DNA from: Neocallimastix lanati (nom. inval.)
Lineage: Eukaryota > Neocallimastigomycota > Neocallimastigomycetes > Neocallimastigales > Neocallimastigaceae
Assembly: GCA_016946835.1 (NCBI GenBank)
Contig: JACVTC010000036.1
Coordinates: forward strand, 782,501 to 840,000
Length of the DNA stretch: 57,500 nucleotides
Direction: 5' to 3'
Shown here one piece after another: positions 37,603 through 52,323 of this stretch. The notes beneath the pieces are model-generated. The model did no database searches. It was not told the DNA's origin and saw only the letters and a program-made list of their open reading frames with translations. Each line of letters starts with the position of its first letter. The first letter of the stretch is position 1. The position numbers and the translations under genes were made by a program.

Positions 37603-38802
37603 TAATTAATAATATTAATTATGGTAATAATAATCAAGTGAACATTTTGTATTAATTATTTAATTATCTCTTTATATTTATTAAGATTTCCCTTTTAAAT
37701 TATTATAATTTATATTATTTTTTATTATTTATTTATATATTTAGTTATATTATTCAGTACATACTATTTAATATTTATTATTTAATAATAGTTATAAATA
37801 TTCAATAGTTTTATTTTTTTAATTATATTTCTATTATTATTATTTAATATAATTTATTATTTATTATTTATTATTTATTATTTCCTTATTTATTTATTAA
37901 TTACTTTATTATTTTATTATACTAACTTATAAAAAAATTTTTTTTTTAATTTTAAAATTTACTATTAAAACTTTAATTTGCCTTTTATAGTTCATAATTT
38001 ATTATATTATTCTAATATATAATTCATATATACACAATATACTTGAATATATCATGCTTTCTTCAATTTCTTCAATGGATTGTATTTTTAATTTATGTTT
38101 TATTTAGATTATTAGAATATATTAATTTTTTTTGGTCTAATACATTCCATATAAATTATTCAATTTTAATTTAAATAAAAATAAAAAATTTTTAACTATT
38201 TATTAATAAATTAATTTATATATTATAATTAGTATAAAATAATATATTTATACATTTAATGGATAGTATAAATTATTTATTTTTATATATAATAAAAGTA
38301 AATTTCTAATTTATAATCAATATACTTTTTTTCTTCATACATTAACCTTATTCAACTATTTTTATAATATATTAGATTATATTGATATTTATAATTTTAT
38401 TTTATGGATAATATACGTATATTACATGTTTTATACATTATTTATATATTTGTTATATTATTGTTTATTTTCTATTTAAATATTGTCAAATTTTTTAATT
38501 TTCTAACCCTCTATCATGAAATATTAAATTAAAAATAAAATAAATAAACTAATATAATAATTAATTATCTCATAAAAACAAAAAGTAAGTTTATAAATCT
38601 GAAAAACTTTTATTTTAATATATTTAAATTCTCTAAATTTGATATATCAAGTATACTCTATAATATTATCATGGTTTTCTTATTTTATAGTATCAATAAG
38701 CATATAGCGTTTTTTACTATAATATATTCTTATTTATAAATGTGTTGCAATTAATATTATTGAATTTTTTTTTAAATTTATTCTAATTATAATAACAACA
38801 TC

Positions 38803-38842
<40 letters not shown>

Positions 38843-41148
38843 CAGAATTATTTTATTATTTGTTTGTTTAATTGTTTATTATGAATAGAAGAAAATTTTC
38901 TAATAAAGAAGATTAAAGATAGTAAACTAATAGCTTGTCATTTATATTAGTATTTTAATTTACTTAAAATTTAATAACTAATAATAATTCTATTTGCCTT
39001 ATGTACAACCATCTATTGTGGTGTAATATCTTCAAAAATATTCCATTTCTCCTATTCTAAAAATAGACACAATTATTTTTATTTATTTATTTATTTATTT
39101 ATTTATTTTTTATTTATTTATTTTTTATTTATTTATTTTTTATTTATTATTTATTATTTATTATTTATTATTTATTATTTATTATTTATTATTTATTATT
39201 TATTATTTATTATTTATTATTTAATTATTATTATTATAATTTATTAAATTTTATTATAATTTATTCTATAATATTTTTTACTCTTCAGTTCAATTTATTA
39301 TAAATTAAACTTTTAAATAAATATTAAACTAAATATAATAATAAAATAATATGACTTCACTTTTTTTTGCAAATTTAATTAATTAAAATTTTATACCAAA
39401 CTCACTTTTATCTATTTTTAATATTTATATTTATAATATTTATAATATATTTATATTTATATTTATAATATATTTATTATTGCTATATATATTGTAATTT
39501 TTCCAGTTTTAATTCATTATATAAAATTATTATTGAGTAATAATTAAATAATGTATAGATATATAAAAATATATTAATCATTTATTAGTCAATAAGAATT
39601 ATTTAAATATATTATAAACTTTTTTATTAACTATAAAAAAAATATAAAATTTAGTAAAAATTTTCCTTAATGAACTTAGCTGTTGCTTGTTACTGTTGTT
39701 TAATCTATAGCTTTAACCATAATACAATTATAAAAAATAAAAAAAAAAAAAAACTATTTACAATAGAAAACAAAGTAATTCTCAGTTTTATATTTAGAAA
39801 AAAAAAGCTTATTCATTTTTTATATTTTGAGAATATTCAATAAACCCAAAATAAATTTTTTTCATAGAACTTTATTTTTATTTTTATTTTTAAATTTTTA
39901 ACATAAGTTTATATTTATGTAATATAATAATAAATTAATATTTGTATTATATTACAATATAATTTTATATATTGCATAATATTATATCAAATAAATATAT
40001 GCATTTCAATATTATTCAGTAGACTAATAAGGATTTCCAATAAATAAATTATTTGTTGTTATTAATAATTATTTCATTATTCTTCTTATATACTATTTAT
40101 TATTATTATTATTTATTATTATTTATTGTTTATTATTATTTATTATTTATTATTAATTATTTATTATTAATAATTATTTAATATTTAATATTTAATATTT
40201 ATTATTAATAATTTAATAGTTATATTAAGGCTAAGACCAATTTGTATTTATAAATAACAACAAAGTTAAACACTTTTAATAATTGACAGAATCTTTCTAT
40301 CAATTTATCTTTATATTAAAAAGATAATTTTTAAAAAAAAAAAAATACAAATTCAAAAAAAAATTTTATTTTTTTTTTAAATTAATTCAATAATTTTTAA
40401 AAATTCTTTGATATATGCAGAAGGAGCTCATGATGAAAATAGTATTAAGTGATGACTTAAAAATTATTGTGAAATTATAAACTAATTATTGAAAATAAGT
40501 ATAAAAAGTATTCTTCTAAATCTTACTTGAAATAAACTATGGATTCACCACCAGTTTAATCTTTTTACCCAATAAAATAATATCAACTATATTTAATTTT
40601 TTATTTGCTTATATCCATTTCTTTTTATTTTTATAGATTAACAATGAATTATTAATTAGTATATGACATCATGTCATCAAAAAATAATTCAAACCATGAC
40701 TTTACTCTTATATTTAATTATAGGTTTTAGGTTAAACTTGCATAAATAATATGATTACATGGGTTTTATTTATACTGGCTGATATATATAATTATATAAT
40801 ACAATATAAAATTGTACAAATAGTATAATAAATATATAAAATAATATAAATTTATATAATAAATATATGACATAATATATTTTACTAATATAATTGATAT
40901 ATCCAAAAAAAAAAAAAATTAAAAAAACTTTAATGAAAACTATAAAACTATTCCCATACTAATTAAACTTTTTTGCGAATAAAAATCTAAAATATTAATA
41001 ATATATATATATAAATATGTGTTTTTTTTTTTTTTTTCATATTCTATAAATAATTATTTCAAAATTATTTAATTATTTATATAAAATGATCTTATATTTT
41101 ATATAATAATATTATTATTTGTTTTTATTTATACAATAAATTATATTT

Positions 41149-41188
<40 letters not shown>

Positions 41189-43200
41189 TATATTTTATTT
41201 TTTTTTTCTTTGTTATTAATAATAATTGTCAGATAAAATAATTAACCAAAGAAAAAACAATATTAAGTATTATTGTTGATTTAATACGTAATTATTTAGT
41301 GAAAATTTTCAAATTATCTATATTATTCTTATAATTTGTAGTAAAACTTTCAACAGTTAAATTATTGATATTAAATATACAGTTGTATATATTTAATATT
41401 ATGTATAACCTTTTAAAGATGAACTGCATATGCACATGAAATGAATTTGTCATTTAAAATCTTTATCTATTTTATATAATATATATTATAATTGAATATA
41501 CAACGATATTAACTATAATTAACATTTTTAATATTTATTAATATAGAAATATATTAAATAGGATAGATCTTTTTTATTAATTTTTTTTTTAAATTTCCCC
41601 CCCAAAAAATAAATATAAAAAAATAAAAAAAAATAGAATGACCGTTTTTTTTTTTTTTTTATATTTATATATATTTAACAATAACTATAACAATAAAATA
41701 TTAATAAAATAATAATAAATATATTTTAAATAAATGAAAAGATAGAAATACTATTTAATATTTATTATATATAAAATTGCCTTTGTGAAATGAACTGTTA
41801 TATATTTATTTATTTTTTTTTTAAATAATATTAAATATAATCAATCGTAATTTTAACTATTATTTATTATTATTGTAATTATTCTTGTCCTTATTCTCAT
41901 TATTATTATTATAAATAATCAAATAAAAGTTCTTTGTTAAATGAGGTATAATTTTACTGCCATAATCAATTCCAATATTAATAAAAAAAAATATTAAAAT
42001 ATTAATAATATACATAATATTAATAATATTAATAATATTTAATTTTTTAATTAACGGTGTAATTATAATGAAATGTTACTACATAAATGACCAATTCTAA
42101 TATTAATTATTTATTATAATATACAATAAATTTAAATAAAATCAATATATAATAATATTAAATAAATATATAGATATATATATGTATATATTTTATTATT
42201 GTTAATTTATTCATTATTTAAGTTAAAATATTTTAATTATTTAAAATTAAAATATAAATAATATAAATATATATATTTAATGTTTTCTATTTATTTGAAA
42301 TACATTTTTAATATTATAAGTCAAGAGGCACATGTTTGAGTAAATTATTTTTAAATATCAAAATATTAAAAGTTAAATTATATAAAAAAAATTTTTTTTT
42401 ATATTTATTTTTTATTTTGTAAATTTTATATATTTAAATAAACTATATTTTAAAATAATATGCTATAATACAAATATTGATATTATAAGTATTTATAAAT
42501 GATTATATATTAACATAAGATATCTATTCATAAAACAGTTTCTCTTTTATTTAATTACTTTTTATATGAACTTTATTTTGCATATAATTATGATTGATTA
42601 TAATACAGAAAATATATTTAAAAAGTATTATTTTTTTTAAAAAATTACTCAATATATTTATTATTAACTCTTTTACTTTCACTTAATAAAACATCGTTAC
42701 TATTGATATCCTATAATTATAGGAAAGAAATTACTATTAAAATTTATAATAAAACCAATTGTATTATATTAAAGTAAAATTTATTCAAATATACTTGAAC
42801 TATAGATCATTTAACTTCAAGAAAAATAAAAAATAAATAATAAATAAAAATAATTTTAAAATAATGTGTACTATAGCAACTATATTATTTTTTTTTTAAA
42901 AAATAAAATAAAATAAAATAAAATAAAATAAAATAAAATAAAATAAAATAAAATAAAAAATAATAAAAAATAATAAAAAAATAATAAAAAATAAATTATA
43001 TTTAATTTGTTAATAGTTTTTATATATATATAGACATTTAATATATTAAACATTACCCCTCAAAATAAATATTTTATTAAACAATAAAAAGAAAAAAATA
43101 ATTAGAATAATTGAAAATTGTATATATTTTTATATATTTAAATGTAAATATCAGTTTAAATAACAATAATTAAAATAAATGTGAAAAATTAATAATAATT

Positions 43201-43231
<31 letters not shown>

Positions 43232-43938
43232 CAATTCATTTAAATTATTATACTATTTTTTTTATTAGATATTTATTTTTCATTTCTAATAATAATAATT
43301 ATTCCTTTTAAAAAGAAATAATAATATTAATAATAATAATTAATCAAATGAACCGTCATGTTGCATGTAGTCATTTTTTTTATTTATATTAAATAAAAAT
43401 CAAAAAAAAAAGTATATTTAAATTTAAATTAACAGTTCTCATCTGTTTATATATATATATATATAATTAATATAATAATTATTCAAAAAATTTTAGTATT
43501 ATATTAATTATTGCTTCATAAAAATTTCTTATTATTTATAGAAACTATTATTATTTATTATTTATAAAAAATAAATATAATCTCAAAATTAATTTCATAT
43601 ACTATAATTTTTATTTTAAAGATTAGATTTTTATAGATACACATTTAATATATGCAACTTTTCCTATTATTTGTAATATTCAATTATAAAAAGACATTTA
43701 TAATATTTATTTAATAATCAATGTTAATTTAATATTTTAATATTATTTATTTTTTTTATAATATTTAAATATTTACTTTAAAAAAATAAATACATCAAAA
43801 TTAGTATATTATTTATTCATTATAATTTTCATTGTCGAAAATTCAACTTGGCGAAATGCCACTCTTAATAAATAATAAAAATAAGTTTTAAATTTAAAAT
43901 AAAAATAATAATTTTATATAATTAAATATATATATATG

Positions 43939-43981
<43 letters not shown>

Positions 43982-44688
43982 GAACCATCCAATTTCCTTG
44001 GAAGATATTTTTTATTTAATATTAATAATTTAAATAGATATTAGTTATTTATTAATAAATAAAATAAATATTAAAAAATTCCTAATGTAATTTATCTATC
44101 TTTAATAAATTAAAAATTGTAATATAGATTAAGTTAACATTAATTATATACAAATATATATTTTATTTTAAATTAATTATTTCTTTAAATTATTATTTTT
44201 TACTAACATTAATTATTGTTGTGACTATAATTCTTATTTTTTTTAAATTATTTTGTTTTATTTTTATTTTTTTAAAAAAAAAATTAAAATTTATATCCGT
44301 ATTAAATTTTAATTCAATATGGATAATCCATTGGTAATAAAAAGATTTATTTTTTATTAATTCTATTTATTTATTTATATTTAAAAAATGAATTATTGGA
44401 TTAGAAGATTTTTATAGATCAAAATTATATATTATATTTTAATCATATATCATAATAGATAATGAAACCAAAGAATTGAATAATTGTTTATTTTTTAATT
44501 TAGAAACAACTCATTATCATTTATAAAAAAATTATTTACCTATAATCCTATTTATACCTATATATCTATTAATAATTGAATGGAATATTAATAAATTAAT
44601 AAAAACTGTTGAAAGACAATTGATAAATAAAAAATTTTTAATGATGCATGATATATAGAAAAGTTATAGATGAATTAAAATTTTAAAA

Positions 44689-44731
<43 letters not shown>

Positions 44732-44813
44732 TAATAATAAAGAAATAATTTAAAATAACTAGAAATATTGAAAAAGATATATATTATTTTAAAAAATAAA
44801 ATAAATCAAATCT

Positions 44814-44848
<35 letters not shown>

Positions 44849-45104
44849 TCAGATTTTGAATAATAATATGAAAATTAAATTAAAAGATTTTTAATAAGAT
44901 TTATTTAAACACGGAATCCATAGATAGATTGAAAAAAGTTCATATTTATTGTAATATTAGGTTGAATATCATCTCATACAAATAATAAATTTTTTTTGTT
45001 TTTAAATAAAAAAAAATTATATATACACATAGTTTAATGAATACATAAATTGATATATAAATAAATTTATAAATGAATTAATGAACAAACAAACAAACAA
45101 ACAA

Positions 45105-45109
45105 ACAAA

Positions 45110-45156
<47 letters not shown>

Positions 45157-45298
45157 GTAAATAAATAAATAAATAAATAAGTAAATAAATAAATAAATAA
45201 AAAAGTAAATAAATAAAAAAGTAAATAAATAAATAAATATATAAAAAAGTAAATAAATAAAAAAGTAAATAAATAAAAAAGTAAATAAATAAATAAAA
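45105..45298. repeat. TAAA tetranucleotide repeat with AAAAGTAAAT variants
   Basis: Near-perfect AAAT/TAAA repeats for about 190 bases, with TAAATAAAAAAGTAAA variants in the right half. The open frame across it is an artefact. Confidence 0.9.
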
Positions 45299-45875
45299 TA
45301 TAATTAAATGCCAAATTTAATTTAAAAATTATAAGATGATTGAATTATCATCAGTCAAGATCAATTAAAATTGAAGTTTAAATTAGAAATTATTATTTTT
45401 TTTTAAAAAAATTTAAAATAAAATTTATTAATATTATTATTATTATTATATTATTATTATTATTATATTATACAAATACTTTTTTTTTTTTTTTTTTTTA
45501 ATTTTTTATTTTCATTTAATAAATAAATAAATAGTGATTATTAAAAAAGTAATAATAGTTAAATAAATTTATAGTTTTTACTTTATTTTTTTTTTTTATT
45601 ATATTCATTTGCTTAAAATCAAATCTTAATTATTAAGAGTGATTAATTTTTAAAACTTTAGATTATCTGCTTTAAATATTGATGAATATGGGGAAGTTCA
45701 ATTAATTTTTTTTTTTTTATGATGAAAAACTATGAGTAACTTAAGCCTAATCTGACCTTTTTTTAATAATCATTAACTTTAGTGATAAATATTCTGTCTT
45801 TAATTAATAATTACTAATAATTCTCATTAGATCTTCCATTTTTTTTTTTTTTTTGAATAAAACAAAATATAGGAA

Positions 45876-45925
<50 letters not shown>

Positions 45926-46825
45926 ATTAGTATAATAATAATTATAAGAAAAAAAATATAATAATATTGACATAATCTTTTTTTAAAAGTAATATATATA
46001 TATATATATTAAAGGAATATACTTAAATGGAGTTTATATTTTATTATTGAAGCTATATGCATCATTTAAGAAATATAATTAAATAATTATTACAGAATGC
46101 ATTTACATAGATATAATATTTTCACTTTGTGTATGCAAATAAAAAATAGAAATATATGTACTTCATATAATATGTGTATCATACATCAACAATATTACAT
46201 TATAATAATTAAATTAATTATATTATCTTTTTTATTATTATTATATATTTATAATTAAATAAAGTTATCTTTTATATTATTATATATAATAATATAATAT
46301 AATAAGAAATAAAAAATAATAATTCAGATAATTATTATATATAAAATAATTAAATAATCATCGAAAATAAATGAAATAAAAATATTAATCAACAGAATAT
46401 ATATAATAAGAATAAGGGTAATAAATTTTTTAAATTTTATGAAATATTTTGATACAACTGATTATTATAAAGTTTTTATTATTTCACTACTCTTATATAT
46501 ATGTATATATATTGATGTGTAAAATCAAGATAGCTTCATTCTTATTTTGCTAGACATTGGCATTCTTTCCTTTTTCTACTAAATATTTTTTATTATCAAA
46601 TCATTGAAATTAAAACAAGCATAGAAATATAGAATTCTAACCACTATTTTTATTTCCAGAGTTAACTTATAAGGATTAACCCTATTGACCTTATTTTCCC
46701 TCAATTTTCATGAAATAAAGATAAATAAGAAAGAGTGAAGCTGTTATTCACCTCCACGGAAAGGCTATAAATTTTTTTAAATTCTTTGATTTATTTTTAG
46801 TAATAATTAGTCAATAATCAGAATA

Positions 46826-46975
46826 AATAATAATAATAAATAATAATAATAAATAATAATAAATAATAATAAATAATAATAAATAATAATAAATAATAAT
46901 AAATAATAATAAATAATAATAAATAATAAAAAATAATAATAAATAATAATAAATAATAATAAATAATAATAATAA
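46826..46975. repeat. AATAATAAAT-type repeat
   Basis: A ten-base AATAATAATA/AAATAATAAT pattern repeats about fourteen times. The minus-strand frame 46811-47020 is only this repeat. Confidence 0.9.
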
Positions 46976-48105
46976 ATTAATAAATAACATAACGTTCAAC
47001 CAATTTTTTAATATTGGCATTATTAAATTAAAATAAATAGTAATTATATTTAAATATTTATATAATATATATTTAAATATCGGAATTGGTTATTAATTAT
47101 AAGTTTTTATTTGTTTTATAGTTAATATTGCTGAAATAAGATAAGATAATACAATGGTTCAAAAAAAAGTTAATCATTTTTTTTTAAGTGTGAAATATAC
47201 TTAGATTAATGTTTCTAATGTTTGTATATTTAAATATTTATAAATATTTATATGTTACACAACTTATAAATTTTAGATTATTCTTTTTTTCTTTAATTTT
47301 TTTATATAATAGAATAATGGAAATTTCTTTTACATATTTAAATGGACATCAAATTATTGATTTTTTTAATAAAACTATTTTAAAAAGTATTTAAAAATTA
47401 AAAAAAAAAATAATAAATATTGATAAGTGTTCACTAGAAAAAAAAAGAAAAAAATTATTATTTTGAAAGATGAAAATATTTTTTTTAATGGAATATTTAT
47501 GGGTTACATTAAATAATAAAAATAACTTTTTCATTTTTAATCCACTTATAATATTGGCATCTTAATTTATATCATGGAATATTTTTTCAACTCTATTTTA
47601 TTTTTACTTTAAATTAAGATTTTAATAAATATTGATAATATTACAGATAAATATTACTACATTAGTTATGACGATTATTTACTATAAAATAATATATAAT
47701 TGTTAATTTAACATTACTTTACATTAGATTAATATCATGGTAAATATTGTATATAAAATATATCAAAAATATTATTAATATTTTTTATTAATTTTGTTAA
47801 AAATTTATTAGGATTAGCTTTTTTATTCTCTTTATTTTCTCTAATGATTGTGATGATATTAAATAATATTTAAAAGATAAACCATTCTCCCAATATTTCA
47901 TTGATTGTCATGTTAATAATAATAAAAAAGTGAATACCTTGTATGAATCGTTTTTTTCATAGAGTTTAAATTAATAATAATAATAATTATAAATTAATAG
48001 TTAAATACAATATATATTATTAAATAATAAATCATAATGAATTAAACTATTTTATTTTTATTCTCATCTTTATTTTTATTTTTATTAATGATATTTAATT
48101 AATAA

Positions 48106-48136
<31 letters not shown>

Positions 48137-49229
48137 TTTTTAAAAAAAAAAATAAAATAAAATAAAAATTCATAATGTTGTTTCTACCTCAACTTATGAA
48201 GATATTAATAAATACATTTCTTATGAATCTATTGAAACTCAGTAAGAAAAATAATTAAATCATTATTAATAATTTATTATTATATTAAGAATTATATTTT
48301 AAATTTTATAAAAAATTTATGAAAATTTGGTTAATTTATTATTATATTATAATAATAAAATTTATTTTTCATGATAATTTTATAAATTATTTTTAATTAT
48401 TTTTATTAAAATTTAATTATTTATTAATACAATCATACAATGAATATGAATAGGTTATTTTTAACTTTAACATATACATGTATAAGAACTTTCTACTTCG
48501 TTCATATTATTATTTTTATAATTATTATTGTTAAAAAATATAATATATTAATATATAGATATATATAACGATTTATTATATTACATAAAAGAACTTATAA
48601 CCTTTGAATAATAGTAGTGGAAGGTAGTTATTTTATCTATATATTATATAAATTATTATTATTTTTATTTATAAAAATAAATGAAGTATTGAAATAACTT
48701 TTCTAAATTTATTTATAAAAATTTTCGTATATTATTCATATTATCATGATTTATTAAAGAAGATTTTGAATATGCCTTAAAATGGTAATAATTCTTTTAT
48801 AATCTGCCTTTAACTATATATATAAAACCTATTAATTCTATTTTATTTTCATAAAAATATATTTAAACATAAATAAAATATTTTAAGTGATAATAAATAA
48901 AAGATATATTATTCCTAAATGTTTGATATATTTCAGTGTACTTATGTTCATTTTATTTGAATTAGTAGAATAGCTTTAATAATAATAATATATAGGATAA
49001 AGTATAATATTGCAGTTAAACAATTTTAAGATGATGTATGAAATATATTAATAGTTCTTCTGATAGTGAAATTATTTTTTCTTGATTGTATTATTGTAAT
49101 TATTTATATTTATTATTATTGTAAAATATTGTATTTTAAATATATTATAATTATTATCTTAATATATACATATATAAAGTTTATTCAGTCCTTATTTACT
49201 TATTGAAAAAAAAAATAAATTTAAATTAA

Positions 49230-49900
49230 TTTAATAGTACACTTCATAACTGCAGTTAAAATAATAAATTTTATTAAAATTTAAGATGAAATTAGAAAAA
49301 AAAGTTCAATTCCTTTGGGTATAAAACCTAAACGTATATATAATGAGGTTTCACAAGAAACATGATTTATATGTCCTGAATATAATGCAATTAAATCATA
49401 AATGACAAGAAATATAAATAAATAACTACCTCCAGATGTAACAATATTTGATGAAATTCCTGATAAAACAAAATATTATTAAACAGTAAGAAATGAAAAT
49501 TTTATGATTTTCAAAATCCCTAATTTAATAGTCTTCCAATCCCCATTCCAAGCAAAAATTATTTATGAAATATACTGAAGATAAATTTGAAGATGGTACT
49601 TTTACTATTGGAAATAAATTTAGTTATCAAGTGTTCATTACTAGAACCTATGTTAAAGATTTGAATATTTTTATATTACTTCTTTTTAGATATTTAAAAA
49701 ATAAAGAACAAGCCAATTATGAGATGGAATTTGAATAAATAAAAAAATAAAAAAAAAAAAAAAAAGATAATAAATATAGCAATAATAATATAATTACTCC
49801 AAAAAATTTTCATTGTATTTTCAAAAAAGACATATCCAATGAAGTAGAAAAAATTTTCCTAAAATAATTGTGAATGCAACAAAGGAAAATTATAATAAAT
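49230..49900 (+). pseudogene. MULE transposase remnant, plus strand
   Basis: In shifting plus-strand frames it reads, in order, NEVSQE, FICPEYNAIKS, TRNINK, LPPDVTIFDEIPDK, then the catalytic portion EDKFEDGTFTIGNKFSYQV and FITRTYVKDLNIF at about 49578-49672. It ends in KNKEQANYEMEFE. The order equals that of the transposase at 13540-14450, and the DGTF acid is kept. Stops and frameshifts inactivate it. No terminal repeats were found around it. It is in the opposite orientation to the other copies. Confidence 0.75.
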
Positions 49901-50188
49901 AAATTAGTTCTAAAATAAAATAAAGATAAATTATTATAAATAATTTAGTTCTTAAATAATAATAATAATAAATTAAATTATATAGATATTTATTAATAAT
50001 GATCAACTATTTAGGTATTGAAAAAATAGAGAATAAAAACTTATTTGTAAAATCATAAAAATGTTTTCATTAGATTTGAAATAATAAAATCAAATATATT
50101 AATATAATTTTATTTAAACATTTAATCTAATATGTCAATTAATATGAAAAGTTTATCATATCATTTATTTTTAATATTTATTTAATTT

Positions 50189-50230
<42 letters not shown>

Positions 50231-50776
50231 AAAATATATAAACATAATTAAAATTCATGAATAAAATATAAATAAACTAACAAACAAACGTTCAAACAAA
50301 CATGTAAATAAATAAATAAATAAATAAATAAATTAATAAATAAATTAATAATATAAAATCTAAAGTTAATATAGATATTATTTAATTTTAATTTTTGTAC
50401 TACTTTTAATTAGCAATATACTTCTAAAACTATAAAAACTTTTACAATATTGTATTTAAAGTATAAAATTTTGATTAGTAAAATTTCAAAAAAAAAAAAA
50501 AAAAAAATCAAAAAAACAAAAACAAAATCAAATATTAGTGCTATCAATAGGTAACAAATCATGAATAATAATAGAAATTATATATATAGGTAAAATATTT
50601 ATCAAAGTAAAAATTATAAATATATATAAAAAAAAACAATATAATTAAATAATATAATAATCAAGTATTTGATTTATTCAAATAATTATAATAATAATTA
50701 TATTAAAATGTGAGAAAACTTTTAATATTTTAATATTATTAAATATCATAAATTAAAAAAATATAAATATATAGTC

Positions 50777-50825
<49 letters not shown>

Positions 50826-50997
50826 TTTTAATTTTATTTTATAATAAGATTTAATATTGAATATGAATACAAGGATATTTATATTTTAGGTATATATATT
50901 AATAAATTAAGTAAACATTAATTTAGGTATAATATGAAATAATAATATATTTTTTTTATAAAAAAATATTCTTTTAAGGTGTTTTTTTTATTAATTC
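49901..50997. other. AT-rich spacer with long homopolymers
   Basis: Contains T36 at 50191-50226, a TAAA patch at about 50300-50345, an A run at 50489-50506 and T46 at 50778-50823. No gene was seen. Confidence 0.6.
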
Positions 50998-51723
50998 TTA
51001 AACTTTTGATTTTCTTGTTCTTCTTTCAATTCTTCTTAATTGTTCACCAGCTTTAGCTCCTTCTTGAATAACTTGGGAACATAAATATAAAGCACGAAAT
51101 TGCTTTAAACATTGTGATTCTGGATTTAACTTATTGTTATTAACACAGGTATCATATGCAATACTTTGTTGTTTACAATGTTTGTTGATAAGTTTTAATA
51201 ATTTTGAACTTTTGTTAAAATTATTGTTTTAATGATTATTATTATTATTTTTTTTAAATGTAATATATATAGATATAAAAAAATAGATTAATAATAAACA
51301 GATTTGAATTTTTAAAATGAATTTTTAACATATGAAGTTTATCCATTTTTGAAATGTTTTACATTAATTATATATATTAATAATTATATATATAAAATAG
51401 AAAGATGAATTATATATACTTTTCTTCAGAACATCTCTGAACAGCTTCTTTTTGCTTTTTACAATCACAATCATAACTATTTGGATGTTTATCTACACAT
51501 CTTTTTTATTTTAAAATTATTTTGGATTAAGAATGTTTAAAAAATTATTAATTTAAAAAGGGAATAAATACATATAATTAATTATTATTATTATTATTAT
51601 TATTTTCAAATAGAAAATGATACTATTTTGATTATAATAATAATAGTTATTAATATTTTACTTAGCAAAGGCCTTTAATTGCTTTTTGCATTTTTCTGAA
51701 ATTTCATTAATAACACTTTCCAT
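50998..51723 (-). CDS. CHCHD5: CHCHD5/Mix14-type quadruple CX9C protein
   Basis: Three exons on the minus strand: 51723-51662, 51500-51420 and 51208-50998 (stop TAA), introns GT-AG, 117 residues (human CHCHD5 about 110). Four exact CX9C motifs are present: C12/C22, C34/C44, C59/C69 and C81/C91, forming two coiled-coil-helix-coiled-coil-helix pairs, with basic C-terminus RRIERRTRKSKV. Such proteins are imported into the mitochondrial intermembrane space and oxidised by the Mia40 relay. The role of CHCHD5/Mix14 itself is poorly defined. The intron-1 junction restores the first CX9C spacing exactly, which supports the splice model. Both acceptors follow A-rich rather than pyrimidine-rich DNA. 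It is too short and split to show as one frame. It is divergent from the methyltransferase gene with about 600 bases between the starts. The alternative family NDUFA8 also has four CX9C motifs but is longer. Confidence 0.85.
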
Positions 51724-52285
51724 TATAAATTCTATAATTTCTTAAAATTTCAATATTATATAGAATTTTTTATATATATGAAATATTGAATATTATATTT
51801 TATAATTAATTTTTATATTGATTGGTTGTATATATGATTAAAAAAATTAATTTTTTTAATTATAAAAAAAAAAAAAAAAAAAGTTATAAAACATAATTTA
51901 TAACCTTTATAAAAAATAATAAAATATTAAAAGAATCTTTAATAATAAATATATATATATATTTAGTTATTTAAAGGTTATTAATATTATAAGGAGGTTA
52001 ATATCAAAATGTACTTATTATTATAAATTACTTAATAAATATATTATAATTATTAATTTAACTTTCTAATAAAAAATAATAATAAGAAATATAAATTATT
52101 ATTATAACTATAGTATCAGATTTAATAAAATTTGGAGAATATATTCTATTTTTATTTTTTAAAATTGAGTAATAATCAATTAAATTTTTATTGAATACTA
52201 TATTTAAAGTTATTTTATAAGTAGTATAAATATAAACATTTATATATTATATAAATAAACATAAAGTAAACAAACAAGCTAAAAA

Positions 52286-52316
<31 letters not shown>

Positions 52317-52323
52317 ACTTATC
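51724..52323. promoter_or_regulatory. divergent intergenic region with A27 tract before the plus-strand start
   Basis: A 600-base AT-rich spacer between two divergent starts, so it must contain both promoters. No specific factor site was recognised. A 27-adenine tract (52287-52313) ends ten bases before ATG 52324, and an A tract of similar kind (about 51865-51882) lies nearer the other gene. Homopolymeric A/T tracts before start codons disfavour nucleosomes in AT-rich fungi and amoebae; the role here is inferred. Confidence 0.4.

Larger units (their letters stand above)
36651..49229. other. gene desert of simple repeats
   Basis: About 12.6 kb without a recognisable gene. Notable tracts: A36 at 37558-37593; TTTA and TTATTTA repeats at 39077-39222; T37 at 41151-41187; ATAAA repeats at 42897-42957; T runs near 43206-43230 and 43953-43981; TAAA and AAT repeats at 44690-44742; T run 44818-44846; TAAA repeats 45105-45298; A42 at 45883-45924; AATAATAA repeats at 46826-46975. 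A slightly GC-richer patch at 46520-46780 and an isolated GGCGAAATGCCAC word at 43856 were seen but not identified. Confidence 0.7.

Noticed and set aside
47209-47394. 61-codon plus-strand frame
   Set aside because: AT-driven frame with no domain, neighbouring exons or homologue that I recognise.
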